Assembly: GCA_963751695.1 (NCBI GenBank)
Contig: CAVVVP010000002.1
Coordinates: forward strand, 496,001 to 560,000
Direction: 5' to 3'
Origin: SZUA-22 sp963751695
Lineage (GTDB): Bacteria; Bacteroidota; Ignavibacteria; Ignavibacteriales; Melioribacteraceae
DNA: 64,000 nucleotides
Shown: positions 52,349-61,784 of the stretch, piece after piece
Position numbering within the stretch: the stretch's first letter is position 1
Layout of the letters: each line of letters opens with the position of its first letter
Notes under the pieces: model-generated
What the model was told of the DNA's origin: nothing
The model's database searches: none
The model's input: only the letters and a program-made list of their open reading frames with translations
Translations under genes and position numbers: made by a program

Positions 52349-53338
52349 CTATGCATAATTATTTTTTCGTTTTAAAAGATAGATAAAGATGGGGGCACCT
52401 ATTATTGCTGTCAAAGCTCCAACAGGAAGCTCTGCCGGTGAAATTATTGTGCGAGCAACTGTATCGGCCAGTATTAGAAACGAAGCACCAACAAGAAATG
52501 ATGCTGGCACTACTATCCGATTATCAGCTCCGTATAAAAGTCGAGTAACATGCGGAATTAGTAGTCCAATAAAACCAATGACTCCACTAACAGAAACAAT
52601 AACTCCAACAAGCAGACTACTGAACAAGTAGATTATATTTTTTACATATTTAACATTTAGTCCAAGGTTTGAAGCATCTTCATCTCCCATTGCTAAAAGG
52701 TTAAGCTTATGAGAATTTAGTATCAATCCAAATGAAATTACTAGTGATACAATTAAGACATAATAAGCTCCAAAAGCATCTGCCATAGATAAGTTACCCA
52801 CTAACCAATAAATAGCTGTGCGAAGAGTATCATTCATTAATGTAATGATCAACAAAATTGAAGCTCCAAAAAAAGCACCAATCATTACACCTGACAAAAG
52901 CAAAATGCTCTGCTGCAGCCTTCCATATTTGTGCCCCATAATCAAGACAAGTAATATTACAACAGCGGCTCCAATAAATGAAAATAGCTGCACTCCAACA
53001 AATGACAATCCCAAAAACAAAGCCAGTACTGCTCCGAAACTTCCACCACTAGAAACGCCAAGTATGTATGGATCTGCAAGCGGATTCATTAAGAGTGACT
53101 GAAAAACAGCACCTGCCACAGACAGACCTCCTCCTACTCCTATTGCTAGCAAAATTCTTGGCAATCGAATGTCCAAAATTATTTGAGCATAAGTTTGATT
53201 TTCTTGAGGATTTATAATCGAACTTATAATTTCTGAAAGCCCAATATCTGTGGAACCACTGACTAGTGATATCGTAATTGTGATTAGAAGAAGAATAAAA
53301 AGCATAACAATCTTTAAAACTATAGCAGAAGGTTTCAT
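52349..53338 (-). CDS. FecCD/BtuC-family ABC transporter permease
   Basis: This 329-residue permease has about ten helices. The family landmarks are LDIRLPRILLAIGVGGGLSVAGAVFQSLLMNPLADPYILGVSSGGSFGA near the N-terminus and VSGVIGFIGLLIPHVTRLLYGADNR near the C-terminus. It imports iron-siderophore, haem or cobalamin with a binding protein and ATPase, neither of which lies in this window. The ATG chosen (MKPSAIV) follows the obgE stop; an upstream ATG would overlap obgE by 16 bp. The xdhC gene starts 8 bp after its stop. Confidence 0.9.
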   Translation of the reverse strand: MKPSAIVLKIVMLFILLLITITISLVSGSTDIGLSEIISSIINPQENQTYAQIILDIRLPRILLAIGVGGGLSVAGAVFQSLLMNPLADPYILGVSSGGSFGAVLALFLGLSFVGVQLFSFIGAAVVILLVLIMGHKYGRLQQSILLLSGVMIGAFFGASILLIITLMNDTLRTAIYWLVGNLSMADAFGAYYVLIVSLVISFGLILNSHKLNLLAMGDEDASNLGLNVKYVKNIIYLFSSLLVGVIVSVSGVIGFIGLLIPHVTRLLYGADNRIVVPASFLVGASFLILADTVARTIISPAELPVGALTAIIGAPIFIYLLKRKNNYA

Positions 53339-53340
53339 GA

Positions 53341-54321
53341 CTATTGTTGATGCCATAAATGATCTATAAGTTCAGTAATTCCACTCTGCGCAACGGCAGA
53401 TATAAGAAAGATTTTATTGTCATAATTTTTGAGTTTATAATTTGACATCGATTGCTTCTCTTCTACATTCAATAGGTCGGATTTAGTATACGCCACGAGC
53501 TTTATTTTACCTTCTAGTAATTCACTAAATTCAGAAAGTTCATTTAAGATGATATCATACTCTTGTTGCGGATCTTCAACAGTAGCATCAATCAAAATGA
53601 GTAATATTTTAGTCCGTTCAATATGTTTAAGAAATTTATAACCAAGACCTTTACCTTTATGTGCACCCTCAATAATCCCTGGGATATCAGCAATTACAAA
53701 GCTTTTATATTCCTTGTATTGAACAATACCTAAATTAGGTTCTAGTGTAGTGAATGGATAATCAGCAATTTTTGGACGAGCAGCTGAAACAACGGATATA
53801 AATGTTGATTTACCAGCGTTAGGGAATCCAACGAGCCCAACATCGGCTATAAGTTTCAACTCAAGAATGATCTCCATCCCTTTTCCCTCTTTACCAGGTT
53901 GTGCATATCGGGGGGTTTGATTGGTGGCAGTTGCAAAATTACTGTTCCCTTTTCCCCCATGACCTCCTTTCAGAAATACAACTTCCTTACCAATTTCCTC
54001 AATATCAATAATAATTTCTTCCGTATCAGAGTTTTTAATAATAGTTCCAGGTGGAACTCGAATTATTATGTCTTTTCCAGTCTTACCATCTTTCAGACTA
54101 TTACCACCGTTTGCTCCATCTTCTGCAACAATTTTTCTCTTATACTTAAAATCTAATAAAGTCGAAAGATTTTCATCAGCAATAAATATTATACTACCGC
54201 CGTTTCCTCCGTTACCTCCCGCGGGTCCTCCTTTGGGGACAAACTTTTCTCTTCTGAAAGCTACAGCACCATCTCCACCATCTCCAGCTTTTACAAATAT
54301 TTTTGCGTAATCTATAATCAT
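53341..54321 (-). CDS. obgE: Obg-family GTPase
   Basis: The 326-residue protein has the N-terminal glycine-rich Obg fold (FVKAGDGGDGAVAFRREKFVPKGGPAGGNGGNGG) and a G domain with GFPNAGKSTFIS (G1), FTTLEPNLGIV (G2/switch), ADIPGIIEGAHKGKGLG (G3) and AYTKSDLL (G4), ending in ISAVAQSGITELIDHLW (G5). It lacks the C-terminal OCT domain, as in many Bacteroidota. It assists 50S ribosome assembly. It is the first gene of the permease, xdhC, mocA run. Confidence 0.96.
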   Translation of the reverse strand: MIIDYAKIFVKAGDGGDGAVAFRREKFVPKGGPAGGNGGNGGSIIFIADENLSTLLDFKYKRKIVAEDGANGGNSLKDGKTGKDIIIRVPPGTIIKNSDTEEIIIDIEEIGKEVVFLKGGHGGKGNSNFATATNQTPRYAQPGKEGKGMEIILELKLIADVGLVGFPNAGKSTFISVVSAARPKIADYPFTTLEPNLGIVQYKEYKSFVIADIPGIIEGAHKGKGLGYKFLKHIERTKILLILIDATVEDPQQEYDIILNELSEFSELLEGKIKLVAYTKSDLLNVEEKQSMSNYKLKNYDNKIFLISAVAQSGITELIDHLWHQQ

Positions 54322-54380
54322 TTTTTTAGTTAGATGAGTTCTACAAATTCTTCTTGAATTGTAATCTATAATTTAATCGG

Positions 54381-56030
54381 TTAGAATAAATCTGCTATTA
54401 TTTTTTTGAAAGTTCTAATTTCTCTAGAAGATTCATCTAGGTATGAGCTTTGAGCAACTGAATCAATTATCTCAAATGCTTCATCTTCATCCCGGCACTC
54501 TGATATTTTATCAAGCGTTTTGGTGAATTCTTCCATATCATAATCAAATACATGTTCAATGATCTTTGTGACTTTGCGTTTTTTAAGAAGTTCAGAGACA
54601 TCTATAAACCGTTTTGCAAAATGAGGTTCTTCTAATTGTTCCTCTTCAAGAAGTTGAACTTCGGTTTGTTCTTGTGATTCTTCAATTTCTTCAGTCTCGC
54701 CATTATCTTTTTCATCATCATCAGCATCGGATTGATATTCATCTTTGATTTCTTCAGTTTCTTCTTCTGCAGATTCAACCTCAATGTCATTCTCAGAATC
54801 AATTTCGTTAAGTTCGATTGATTCTATTTCGCTTTCCTCAAAATATCGCTCATCGACCTTAGTTTCTTCCTCTTCAGAAACTTCAATTTCAACTTTTAAT
54901 TTATTTTCAATCTCGTCAAGATTTGAAAGGTACGAATCTTTTATCTCTTCATCAGAAATGCTTAATCTTTCTCCTACTTCTAAATTATCCAGATCAGACT
55001 CTTCTAGGTCTTCCTCTTCAATAATGAGATCATAAACTTCTTTTAAACTATCACTTTCTGCACGATCACTTTCATCAAGATCGGGAAATTCAAACTCTTC
55101 AGAATTTTCTGGTCCTTCTTCAATTAATTCAATTGATTTAGCATCAGAAACTTCAGGAACCATTTGTTCATTAGTAATTTCTTCTTCGATCTCATCCACA
55201 TTACCATCACTAAACTTTTCAATTGATTCGTGAATACTAGTTTCATCCTCATCTTGTAGTGAATTCTTTATGTCATCTTTAAGTTCAAGAATTGCTTTCT
55301 TAATATCTTCAACCTTGAATTTTTCCTCATAAGAACCATGAAGCTTTGTATCAATAAATTGTGATCGATTCGATATCTTCTTATCAGATAGAAACAACTC
55401 AACAATTTCCTTCGATATTTTTTCGTTTCCAACTTCTCCACTATTAACAAAACCAACAATATTGCTTAGTGATTCTTCAACAATTCCATTAAAACTATTT
55501 TCAAGATTTATTTTATCAATTTTATTTAAAACGCCCGCAAGTTCTGATTCAGCAACTTTATAGAGGTGTTTTTTGTTAAAATAGTTAATTAGAATTCTCT
55601 TATAAAAAGGATAGTAATAAAGATAGTTTAGTATCTGTTTAACTTCAGCTACTTGTTTTTCAGTTTCATTCTCAAAAATAAATTGAAGAAGAGACCAGTT
55701 AGGCCTTACAACATAATTCACATTAAACGAAGTGGCATGAAGGAGAAGTTTTGTGATATATTCTTTTGAAAATTTCTTTGTTAGCTTGATTTCTTCACTG
55801 ATCTGATTGAAGTGACTATTGATTTCATCACCAGAATAATCAAACAAAGATTCCTTTAGTAATTTTTGTCTGTCTTCGTAAATCAGATAATCAATTTCTG
55901 CTGAAACATATTGTAGTAGTGCTGGGTGAAGGTTAGCTGAAGCTAGTTGGCCAAAAGTAACGAAAGAATCTAAACTTTTGATCTTATTAAGATAATACTG
56001 ATATATAAACTCTATTTCTTTTTCAAACAT
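54381..56030 (-). CDS. Acidic, low-complexity protein of unknown function
   Basis: The 549-residue protein has an N-terminal helical part of about 270 residues (MFEKEIEFIYQYYLNKIKSL, FTFGQLASANLHPALLQYV), then a Glu/Asp/Ser-rich stretch (about 285-470; EEEETKVDERYFEESEIESI and similar) with little hydrophobic content, then a C-terminal 75-residue helical segment (RFIDVSELLKKRKVTKIIEH, EEFTKTLDKISECRDEDEAF). It has no signal peptide, membrane segment or recognisable domain. The layout suggests a scaffold. It is a single gene between obgE and sdhB. Confidence 0.6.
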   Translation of the reverse strand: MFEKEIEFIYQYYLNKIKSLDSFVTFGQLASANLHPALLQYVSAEIDYLIYEDRQKLLKESLFDYSGDEINSHFNQISEEIKLTKKFSKEYITKLLLHATSFNVNYVVRPNWSLLQFIFENETEKQVAEVKQILNYLYYYPFYKRILINYFNKKHLYKVAESELAGVLNKIDKINLENSFNGIVEESLSNIVGFVNSGEVGNEKISKEIVELFLSDKKISNRSQFIDTKLHGSYEEKFKVEDIKKAILELKDDIKNSLQDEDETSIHESIEKFSDGNVDEIEEEITNEQMVPEVSDAKSIELIEEGPENSEEFEFPDLDESDRAESDSLKEVYDLIIEEEDLEESDLDNLEVGERLSISDEEIKDSYLSNLDEIENKLKVEIEVSEEEETKVDERYFEESEIESIELNEIDSENDIEVESAEEETEEIKDEYQSDADDDEKDNGETEEIEESQEQTEVQLLEEEQLEEPHFAKRFIDVSELLKKRKVTKIIEHVFDYDMEEFTKTLDKISECRDEDEAFEIIDSVAQSSYLDESSREIRTFKKIIADLF

Positions 56031-56165
56031 AGCAAATAATATTTTATTGATTCTTTGTGACTTATATCACACAAATTTAGTGATAAATTTTAAATTCAAA
56101 TAATTTTATTTCGAAAAATCCTATTATTGTTGATAATATCTGAATTCTAGGAAAGTGGTAATTGG

Positions 56166-56193
56166 ATGAAAAACCTGGGATGACCCCAGGTTT
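56166..56193 (-). terminator. Rho-independent terminator of sdhCAB
   Basis: On the minus strand AAACCTGGG pairs with CCCAGGTTT (9 bp, 5-nt loop) and is followed by TTTTTC. It lies 16 bp after the sdhB stop. Confidence 0.85.
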
Positions 56194-56208
56194 TAAATGA
56201 AATGATTC

Positions 56209-56973
56209 CTACACATTTTGAAGTTTAAGATTTGAGACAAAGAAATCTCGGTTCATCATAGCAATGTTGCTTATAGAAATACCCTTGGGACATTCAGCCT
56301 CACAAGCGTATGTATTGGTACAACTTCCAAAGCCAGCTTCATCATGAGCTATTACCATATTCTGAACACGTTCATATCTTTCTGCTTGACCTTGTGGAAG
56401 AAGTGCAAACTGAGAGACTTTTGCACTTACAAAAAGCATTGCAGAAGAATTTTTGCATGCGGCAACGCATGCTCCACACCCTATACACTCAGCCGCATCA
56501 AGTGAAAATGATGCAGCTTCTTTGGAGATTGGAATAGCATTAGCATCAGGAGCACTGCCAGTGTTAAAAGAAACATATCCACCGGCTTGTTGAATTACAT
56601 CAAGAGCTGAGCGATCAACAATTAGATCTTTAATAACTGGGAATGCTTTTGCTTTAAATGGTTCTATATAAATATTTTCTCCATCTTTGAAGTTTCTCAT
56701 ATGCACTTGACATGTTGCCGTAAGTTTTTGTTTACCATGAGGGTGACCATTAATCACAAGATCACAGGTTCCGCAAATTCCTTCTCTGCAGTCACTCTCA
56801 AAAGCTACAGGAATTTTACCATCTTTCTCAAGATTATTGTTCAATTCATCAAGTACCTCAAGAATTGATGAATGAGGTGAGACTGACATTTTAAAAACTT
56901 CAAATTTACCTTTAGCCTCAGATGAATCTTGCCGCCAAATATTCAAAGTCAAATTTATCTTCTTCTCGCTCAT
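56209..56973 (-). CDS. sdhB: Succinate dehydrogenase/fumarate reductase iron-sulfur subunit
   Basis: The 254-residue subunit has a [2Fe-2S] cluster (CREGICGTCDL with a downstream CQVH), a [4Fe-4S]/[3Fe-4S] block CIGCGACVAACKNSSAML and the final GSCTNTYACEAECPKGIS. The order fits the B subunit of Bacteroidota-type complex II. It overlaps sdhA by one base and ends the sdhCAB operon before a hairpin. Confidence 0.96.
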   Translation of the reverse strand: MSEKKINLTLNIWRQDSSEAKGKFEVFKMSVSPHSSILEVLDELNNNLEKDGKIPVAFESDCREGICGTCDLVINGHPHGKQKLTATCQVHMRNFKDGENIYIEPFKAKAFPVIKDLIVDRSALDVIQQAGGYVSFNTGSAPDANAIPISKEAASFSLDAAECIGCGACVAACKNSSAMLFVSAKVSQFALLPQGQAERYERVQNMVIAHDEAGFGSCTNTYACEAECPKGISISNIAMMNRDFFVSNLKLQNV

Positions 56974-58883
56974 TATTTATAACTCCTTGTGGCTAATTTC
57001 ACATTTTCAAATTGAAGATTTTCCTTATGGAGGTTCCATTTTCCCGCTTCTTCATATTCCCAAGCAGCAACGTATGCATAATCTTCATCATTTCTAACAG
57101 CTTCTCCATCCTCGGTCTGATGCTCTTCACGGAAGTGGGCTCCGCAAGATTCATCTCTATCAAGTGCATCAACTGCCATTAGTTCTCCTAGTTCAAGAAA
57201 GTCTGCTACACGACCTGCGCGTTCTAAAGTAAGGTTTAGTTCTTCATCTTTTCCAACAACTTTAACGTCACTCCAGAATTCTTCTCTAAGTTCTTTAATG
57301 TCATTTATGACTTTCTTTAAACCAGCTTCATCTCTGGACATTCCAACTTTATCAGTTAGCATTTCCCCAAGTTTTTTATGGATATCATCAACAGTCTGCT
57401 TTCCATCGATTGAAAGAAGCTTATTAATTCCATTTTTAACTTTCGTTTCAGCTTCCTTGAAGTCTGGCCCATTTACATTAACCTTCTCTGGTTTTTCACC
57501 TCCAAAATAGTTCCCTATAGTATATGGTATCACAAAATATCCATCAGCAAGCCCTTGCATTAATGCGCTGGCTCCTAGCCTGTTTGCTCCATGATCGGAA
57601 TAATTAGCCTCACCTGCAACAAAAAGTCCAGGTACGTTACTCATTAAATTGTAATCTACCCAAAGTCCACCCATAGTATAGTGAGGCGCTGGATAAATTC
57701 TCATGGGAACATTGTAAGGATTCTCACCTGTGATGTTTTCGTACATCTCAAATAGATTGCCATATTTTTCTCGAACTGCAGGTTCTCCTATTCGGTTTAT
57801 TGCATCTGCAAAATCAAGATAAACAGCTCTGCCACCTCCAACACCTTTCCCATCATCACAAACATATTTTGCACTTCTGGAAGAAATATCTCGAGGTGCC
57901 AGATTTCCAAATGATGGATACCTTCTTTCCAGGTAGTAATCTCGTTCATCTTCTGGAATTTCAGAAGGAGCTCTGTGATCTCCAGGTCTATCGGGTACCC
58001 AAATCCTACCATCGTTTCTCAGGCTTTCACTCATTAAAACTAATTTCGATTGACCTTCTCCGTGCTGTGGAATTGCAGTTGGGTGAATTTGAGTAAAACA
58101 TGGATTTGCAAAAAGTGCACCTTTTTTGTGCGCACGCCAAACAGCTGTAGCATTACATAACATTGCGCTCGTTGATAAGAAGAAAACATTCGAATACCCA
58201 CCCGTTGCCATTACTACTGCTTGGGCTGCATGAGATTCAATTTCTCCAGTAACCAAGTTTCTCACAACAATTCCTTTTGCTTTTCCATCAACTAAAACTA
58301 CATCAAGCATTTCATGTCGATTATACATTTTTACTGAGCCCAACTTAATTTGTCGATTAAGCGAGCTATACGCTCCAAGTAGAAGTTGTTGCCCAGTTTC
58401 ACCTCTTGCATAAAAGGTTCTAGATACCTGCGCTCCGCCAAAAGAACGATTTGCGAGTGTTCCACCATATTCTCTTGCAAAAGGAACCCCTTGAGCCACA
58501 CATTGATCAATTATATTATTACTAACTTCTGCAAGTCGATGAACATTTGCCTCACGAGAACGGAAGTCTCCACCTTTGACTGTATCAAAAAATAATCGAT
58601 AAACGGAGTCACCATCATTTTGATAATTCTTTGCTGCGTTAATACCTCCTTGTGCTGCAATTGAGTGCGCTCGTCTTGGAGAATCATTATAAGTAAATGC
58701 TTTAACATTATAACCTAACTCACCAAGTGTTGCGGCAGCACCTGCTCCTGCAAGTCCAGTTCCAACAACAATTACATCAAATTTTCTTTTGTTTGCCGGG
58801 TTAACCAGCTTCATATTAAATTTATGACTTGTCCACTTTTCAGCAATATTTCCTTCAGGAATTTTTGAATCTAATTTTACCAT
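56973..58883 (-). CDS. sdhA: Succinate dehydrogenase/fumarate reductase flavoprotein subunit
   Basis: The 636-residue flavoprotein has GTGLAGAGAAATLGELGYNV (FAD dinucleotide fold), RRAHSIAAQGGINAAKN with the FAD-linking His, TGQQLLLGAYSSL, HPTAIPQHGEGQSKLVLMSESLRNDG and GLFVAGEANYSDHGANRLGASALMQGLADG. The C-terminal capping helix bundle ends with AHFREEHQTEDGEAVRNDEDYAYVAAWEY. It couples succinate oxidation to quinone reduction, or the reverse. It is bracketed by sdhC and sdhB with single-base overlaps. Confidence 0.97.
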   Translation of the reverse strand: MVKLDSKIPEGNIAEKWTSHKFNMKLVNPANKRKFDVIVVGTGLAGAGAAATLGELGYNVKAFTYNDSPRRAHSIAAQGGINAAKNYQNDGDSVYRLFFDTVKGGDFRSREANVHRLAEVSNNIIDQCVAQGVPFAREYGGTLANRSFGGAQVSRTFYARGETGQQLLLGAYSSLNRQIKLGSVKMYNRHEMLDVVLVDGKAKGIVVRNLVTGEIESHAAQAVVMATGGYSNVFFLSTSAMLCNATAVWRAHKKGALFANPCFTQIHPTAIPQHGEGQSKLVLMSESLRNDGRIWVPDRPGDHRAPSEIPEDERDYYLERRYPSFGNLAPRDISSRSAKYVCDDGKGVGGGRAVYLDFADAINRIGEPAVREKYGNLFEMYENITGENPYNVPMRIYPAPHYTMGGLWVDYNLMSNVPGLFVAGEANYSDHGANRLGASALMQGLADGYFVIPYTIGNYFGGEKPEKVNVNGPDFKEAETKVKNGINKLLSIDGKQTVDDIHKKLGEMLTDKVGMSRDEAGLKKVINDIKELREEFWSDVKVVGKDEELNLTLERAGRVADFLELGELMAVDALDRDESCGAHFREEHQTEDGEAVRNDEDYAYVAAWEYEEAGKWNLHKENLQFENVKLATRSYK

Positions 58884-59548
58884 TAGTTACCTCCTAAAGA
58901 TTGAACATAAAAGTAAATCGGTATTGAAGAAAAACCTAAAGTATATATCAATGCAACTAATGTTCCGATCTTTTCAATGAGTGGTGTGTATTTTTTGTGA
59001 TGCCATCCAAACGTCTGAAATGCACTTTGAAAACCATGATTTAAGTGAAATCCAAGTAATATCATCGCTATTAAATATATCACGACTGGAGGAACACTTG
59101 AAAATAGTTCAACAATTACATCATAATATTCGTGAGTACCACCCATTCCAAAATTAAATCTTACCCACAGAGTTGAAAGATGAGCTACCAAAAAAATAAA
59201 AATTATACTACCTGTTACGATCATTGTTCTAGAATAGATAGTACTGTTTTCCTTAGATGCATTGATAGCATAGTTTTCTGGATTTGCTTTTTTATTTTCC
59301 CACCAAAGTTTTAATCCATTATAAATATGAAATAGAAAAACCAATAATAAGATCAGTTCAGCAACTCGAACCAATGGTTTTACTGCATCAAGACTGCTAA
59401 CAAGCATGTTGAATCCATCAGGGCCAGCGAAAAGAAATAAATTATTAATTAAATGAACTGTAAGAAATAGGATCAGCGAAAGACCAGTAACAGCCATAAC
59501 AAATTTCTTTCCGATGGATGAACGTAAGCTCTTTAAAAGCCAACTCAT
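58883..59548 (-). CDS. sdhC: Succinate dehydrogenase cytochrome b subunit
   Basis: The 221-residue subunit has five hydrophobic helices and the haem-binding His residues of the two-haem class (IGKKFVMAVTGLSLILFLTVHLINNLF, FHIYNGLKLWW, VAHLSTLWVRF, LGFHLNHGFQSAFQTFGWHHKKY). With three genes (C, A, B) this is a type-B complex II. A GGAGG ribosome-binding site 6 bases before the ATG fixes the start, one codon inside the longest frame. Confidence 0.93.
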   Translation of the reverse strand: MSWLLKSLRSSIGKKFVMAVTGLSLILFLTVHLINNLFLFAGPDGFNMLVSSLDAVKPLVRVAELILLLVFLFHIYNGLKLWWENKKANPENYAINASKENSTIYSRTMIVTGSIIFIFLVAHLSTLWVRFNFGMGGTHEYYDVIVELFSSVPPVVIYLIAMILLGFHLNHGFQSAFQTFGWHHKKYTPLIEKIGTLVALIYTLGFSSIPIYFYVQSLGGN

Positions 59549-59920
59549 CAAAATCCTCCAAAATTTTCTTCAAGAAAAATTGAATTAGAATAAAACGTTT
59601 TGTTCAAAATGATACTTTTTATGTACTATAATTCTACTCGACAAATTAAATTAAATTGCTAATAATTACAATAACTTCCTTCAAATAAAAGCATTTTTGA
59701 ACTTTTTCAAATTTCAAAAATTGATTTTAATTGCTTTTCAAGCGTTAGATTTTTCAGACACAAAGTCCATTTTAGTAAAGTTTGAAATTAAAAAATAAAT
59801 AATAGGATTAAAAGGTAGAATATTATTATATTTTCTTTTGGAAAATATCATAAAATTTGGCATTTTATTTTTAACAATTTTTCTGATCAATTTATTTACA
59901 ATAATTCAAAAGGTGATCTT
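59549..59920. other. AT-rich intergenic region between sdhC and the cytochrome operon
   Basis: This gap of 372 bp holds the divergent upstream regions of sdhC (minus strand) and the tetrahaem cytochrome gene (plus strand). It is very AT-rich. I find no open frame with a ribosome-binding site, no clear repeat and no RNA motif. A strong AAGGTGATC site directly precedes the cytochrome ATG. Confidence 0.5.
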
Positions 59921-60487
59921 ATGAAAAAACTAATTGCAACCCCAATCTTTTTAATCATTACAACTTTTTTAACACTCTCAAATTTTTCAGTTACTATTGC
60001 TGGAGATTCTCCACAATTAGTAGGTGTTAAAACTTGCGGAATGTGTCACAAAAAAGATGCTGACGGTAATCAATTAAAAATTTGGCAAGAAAGCAAACAT
60101 GCAAACGCATATAAAACATTACAATCTGAAGAGGCTGATAAAATAGCCAAAGATAAAGGTTTCAGCACAAAAGCAGTTGAAACAAAAGAATGTTTGGTTT
60201 GTCATGCAACCGGTTATGATGTGGATGCAGCTTTGAAAGCTAAAAATTTCAAAGTAGAAGAAGGTGTTCAGTGCGAGACTTGTCATGGTGCTGGCGGCGA
60301 TTATAAAAAGAAAAGTATAATGCAAGATCATGCGAAAGCTGTGGCAGCAGGAATGTTTGAATATAAAGATCAGGCAGCAATTAAAGCACAGTGTGAAACT
60401 TGTCATAATGAAAAAAGCCCAACATTCAAAGCTTTTGATTTTGATGCAAGATGGAAAGAAATAGCACACGAAATTCCAAAAAAATAA
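59921..60487 (+). CDS. Periplasmic tetrahaem cytochrome c
   Basis: The 188-residue protein has a signal peptide (MKKLIATPIFLIITTFLTLSNFSVTIAG) and four CxxCH haem-binding motifs: CGMCH, CLVCH, CETCH and CETCH. QESKHANAYKTLQSEEAD between the first and second motifs is typical of the cytochrome c554/DUF (Cytochrome_C554-like) family. It is the first gene of the plus-strand cytochrome operon and probably shuttles electrons in the periplasm between the inner membrane and the outer-membrane complex that follows. Confidence 0.9.
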   Translation: MKKLIATPIFLIITTFLTLSNFSVTIAGDSPQLVGVKTCGMCHKKDADGNQLKIWQESKHANAYKTLQSEEADKIAKDKGFSTKAVETKECLVCHATGYDVDAALKAKNFKVEEGVQCETCHGAGGDYKKKSIMQDHAKAVAAGMFEYKDQAAIKAQCETCHNEKSPTFKAFDFDARWKEIAHEIPKK

Positions 60488-60508
60488 CTTTAAATCATTA
60501 GGCTCAAA

Positions 60509-61774
60509 ATGAAAACAAAGTTTATTGTTCTAATTCTCTTATTTCTGCAGACAATCATTTCTGCTCAGAATATTAATGGACGATTTTCTTCCTCATTGTA
60601 TTCTTTCGAGCGTCATGATGTTGAAGAATCGTATCAATATCTCAGAACATTTCAATCATTGATGTTAAACGCCAATTATGGGAAATTCTCTATTAAAACA
60701 AGACTTAACTATGAAACCGATGTTTCCCAAAATTTGGTGAATGATCCGCGATTAAGATTCTATAACTTGTATTTCGAAGGAAGAAATCTATTCGATCATT
60801 TAACCTTGCGACTTGGTAGAATCTCTTTATTCAACAATGTTTCTAGTGGAACTTATGATGGCGGTGATATTAAATTCAAATACAACGGATTTAATCTTTA
60901 TCTATTCTACGGTGGAAACGTTCCAGCATATCAGAAATTTGAGATAACCGACGATTGGGAAAACAACTATATCCTAAATGGAAGATTAGACGTTACAGCT
61001 GTCACTAATTTTAGATTTTCACTAAGTTATGTTGATAAGAATTACACTTTTCAAGGATATGAGACAACTAGATTAGATGAGAATTATAACCCAATCGATT
61101 ATTTGATCCAGAATCACTCAAATCAATACAAATTTGTTACTGGTGAGGTTTCCTATCGTCTACCAAAAACAGTAATTATTTTTACACGGTATGATTATGA
61201 TCTAAACTTCAATACTACTTCCAGATTTGAATTGAATGGAAGATACGATCAAGTGGAAGACTGGGGATTTTCTCTATATTATAATTATCGTGCTCCAAAA
61301 ATACGCTACAATTCTATCTTTGCTGTATTCGATTATGCAAATACTCACGAAATTGAAGGAGGGGTTGACTATAAGATCAGTCCATATCTGACTATTCTTG
61401 GTAAATACGCAAACGTGACTTATAAAGATGACAATTCACAGCGATTTACAATTGGCCTTAATTCAACTTTTGGAAGTATCAGCTACAGAAAAACTTTTGG
61501 ATACGCTGGAGAACTTGATGCAATTTCAGTTTATACAGCTAGAAGCTTTCTGGAAGGATTCTTAACTCCATCAATAGGCTTTGGATATACAACGTATAAA
61601 CTATCAGCAGATTCCCCCACAAATAATATTGTTTCTTTATTAGCTGGATGCAATGTTAGACCATGGAGTGTTTTATCATTTGATGTTCAAGGACAGTTTT
61701 TTAATAATAAAATATACGAAAACGACTATCGACTTCTGTTCAAACTTAATTACTGGTTTAATGTGAATCTATAA
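60509..61774 (+). CDS. Outer-membrane beta-barrel protein of the cytochrome operon
   Basis: This 421-residue barrel protein has a signal peptide (MKTKFIVLILLFLQTIISAQ) and dense amphipathic strands (RFSSSLYSFERHDVEESYQY, FYNLYFEGRNLFDHLTLRLG, GFSLYYNYRAPKIRYNSIFA), ending YRLLFKLNYWFNVNL. No MtrB-type CxxC is seen at the N-terminus. It lies between a tetrahaem cytochrome gene and two larger multihaem genes, the layout of porin-cytochrome conduits, so it may sheath a cytochrome in the outer membrane. The family is not recognised. Confidence 0.8.
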   Translation: MKTKFIVLILLFLQTIISAQNINGRFSSSLYSFERHDVEESYQYLRTFQSLMLNANYGKFSIKTRLNYETDVSQNLVNDPRLRFYNLYFEGRNLFDHLTLRLGRISLFNNVSSGTYDGGDIKFKYNGFNLYLFYGGNVPAYQKFEITDDWENNYILNGRLDVTAVTNFRFSLSYVDKNYTFQGYETTRLDENYNPIDYLIQNHSNQYKFVTGEVSYRLPKTVIIFTRYDYDLNFNTTSRFELNGRYDQVEDWGFSLYYNYRAPKIRYNSIFAVFDYANTHEIEGGVDYKISPYLTILGKYANVTYKDDNSQRFTIGLNSTFGSISYRKTFGYAGELDAISVYTARSFLEGFLTPSIGFGYTTYKLSADSPTNNIVSLLAGCNVRPWSVLSFDVQGQFFNNKIYENDYRLLFKLNYWFNVNL

Positions 61775-61784
61775 AAGAGTGAAA

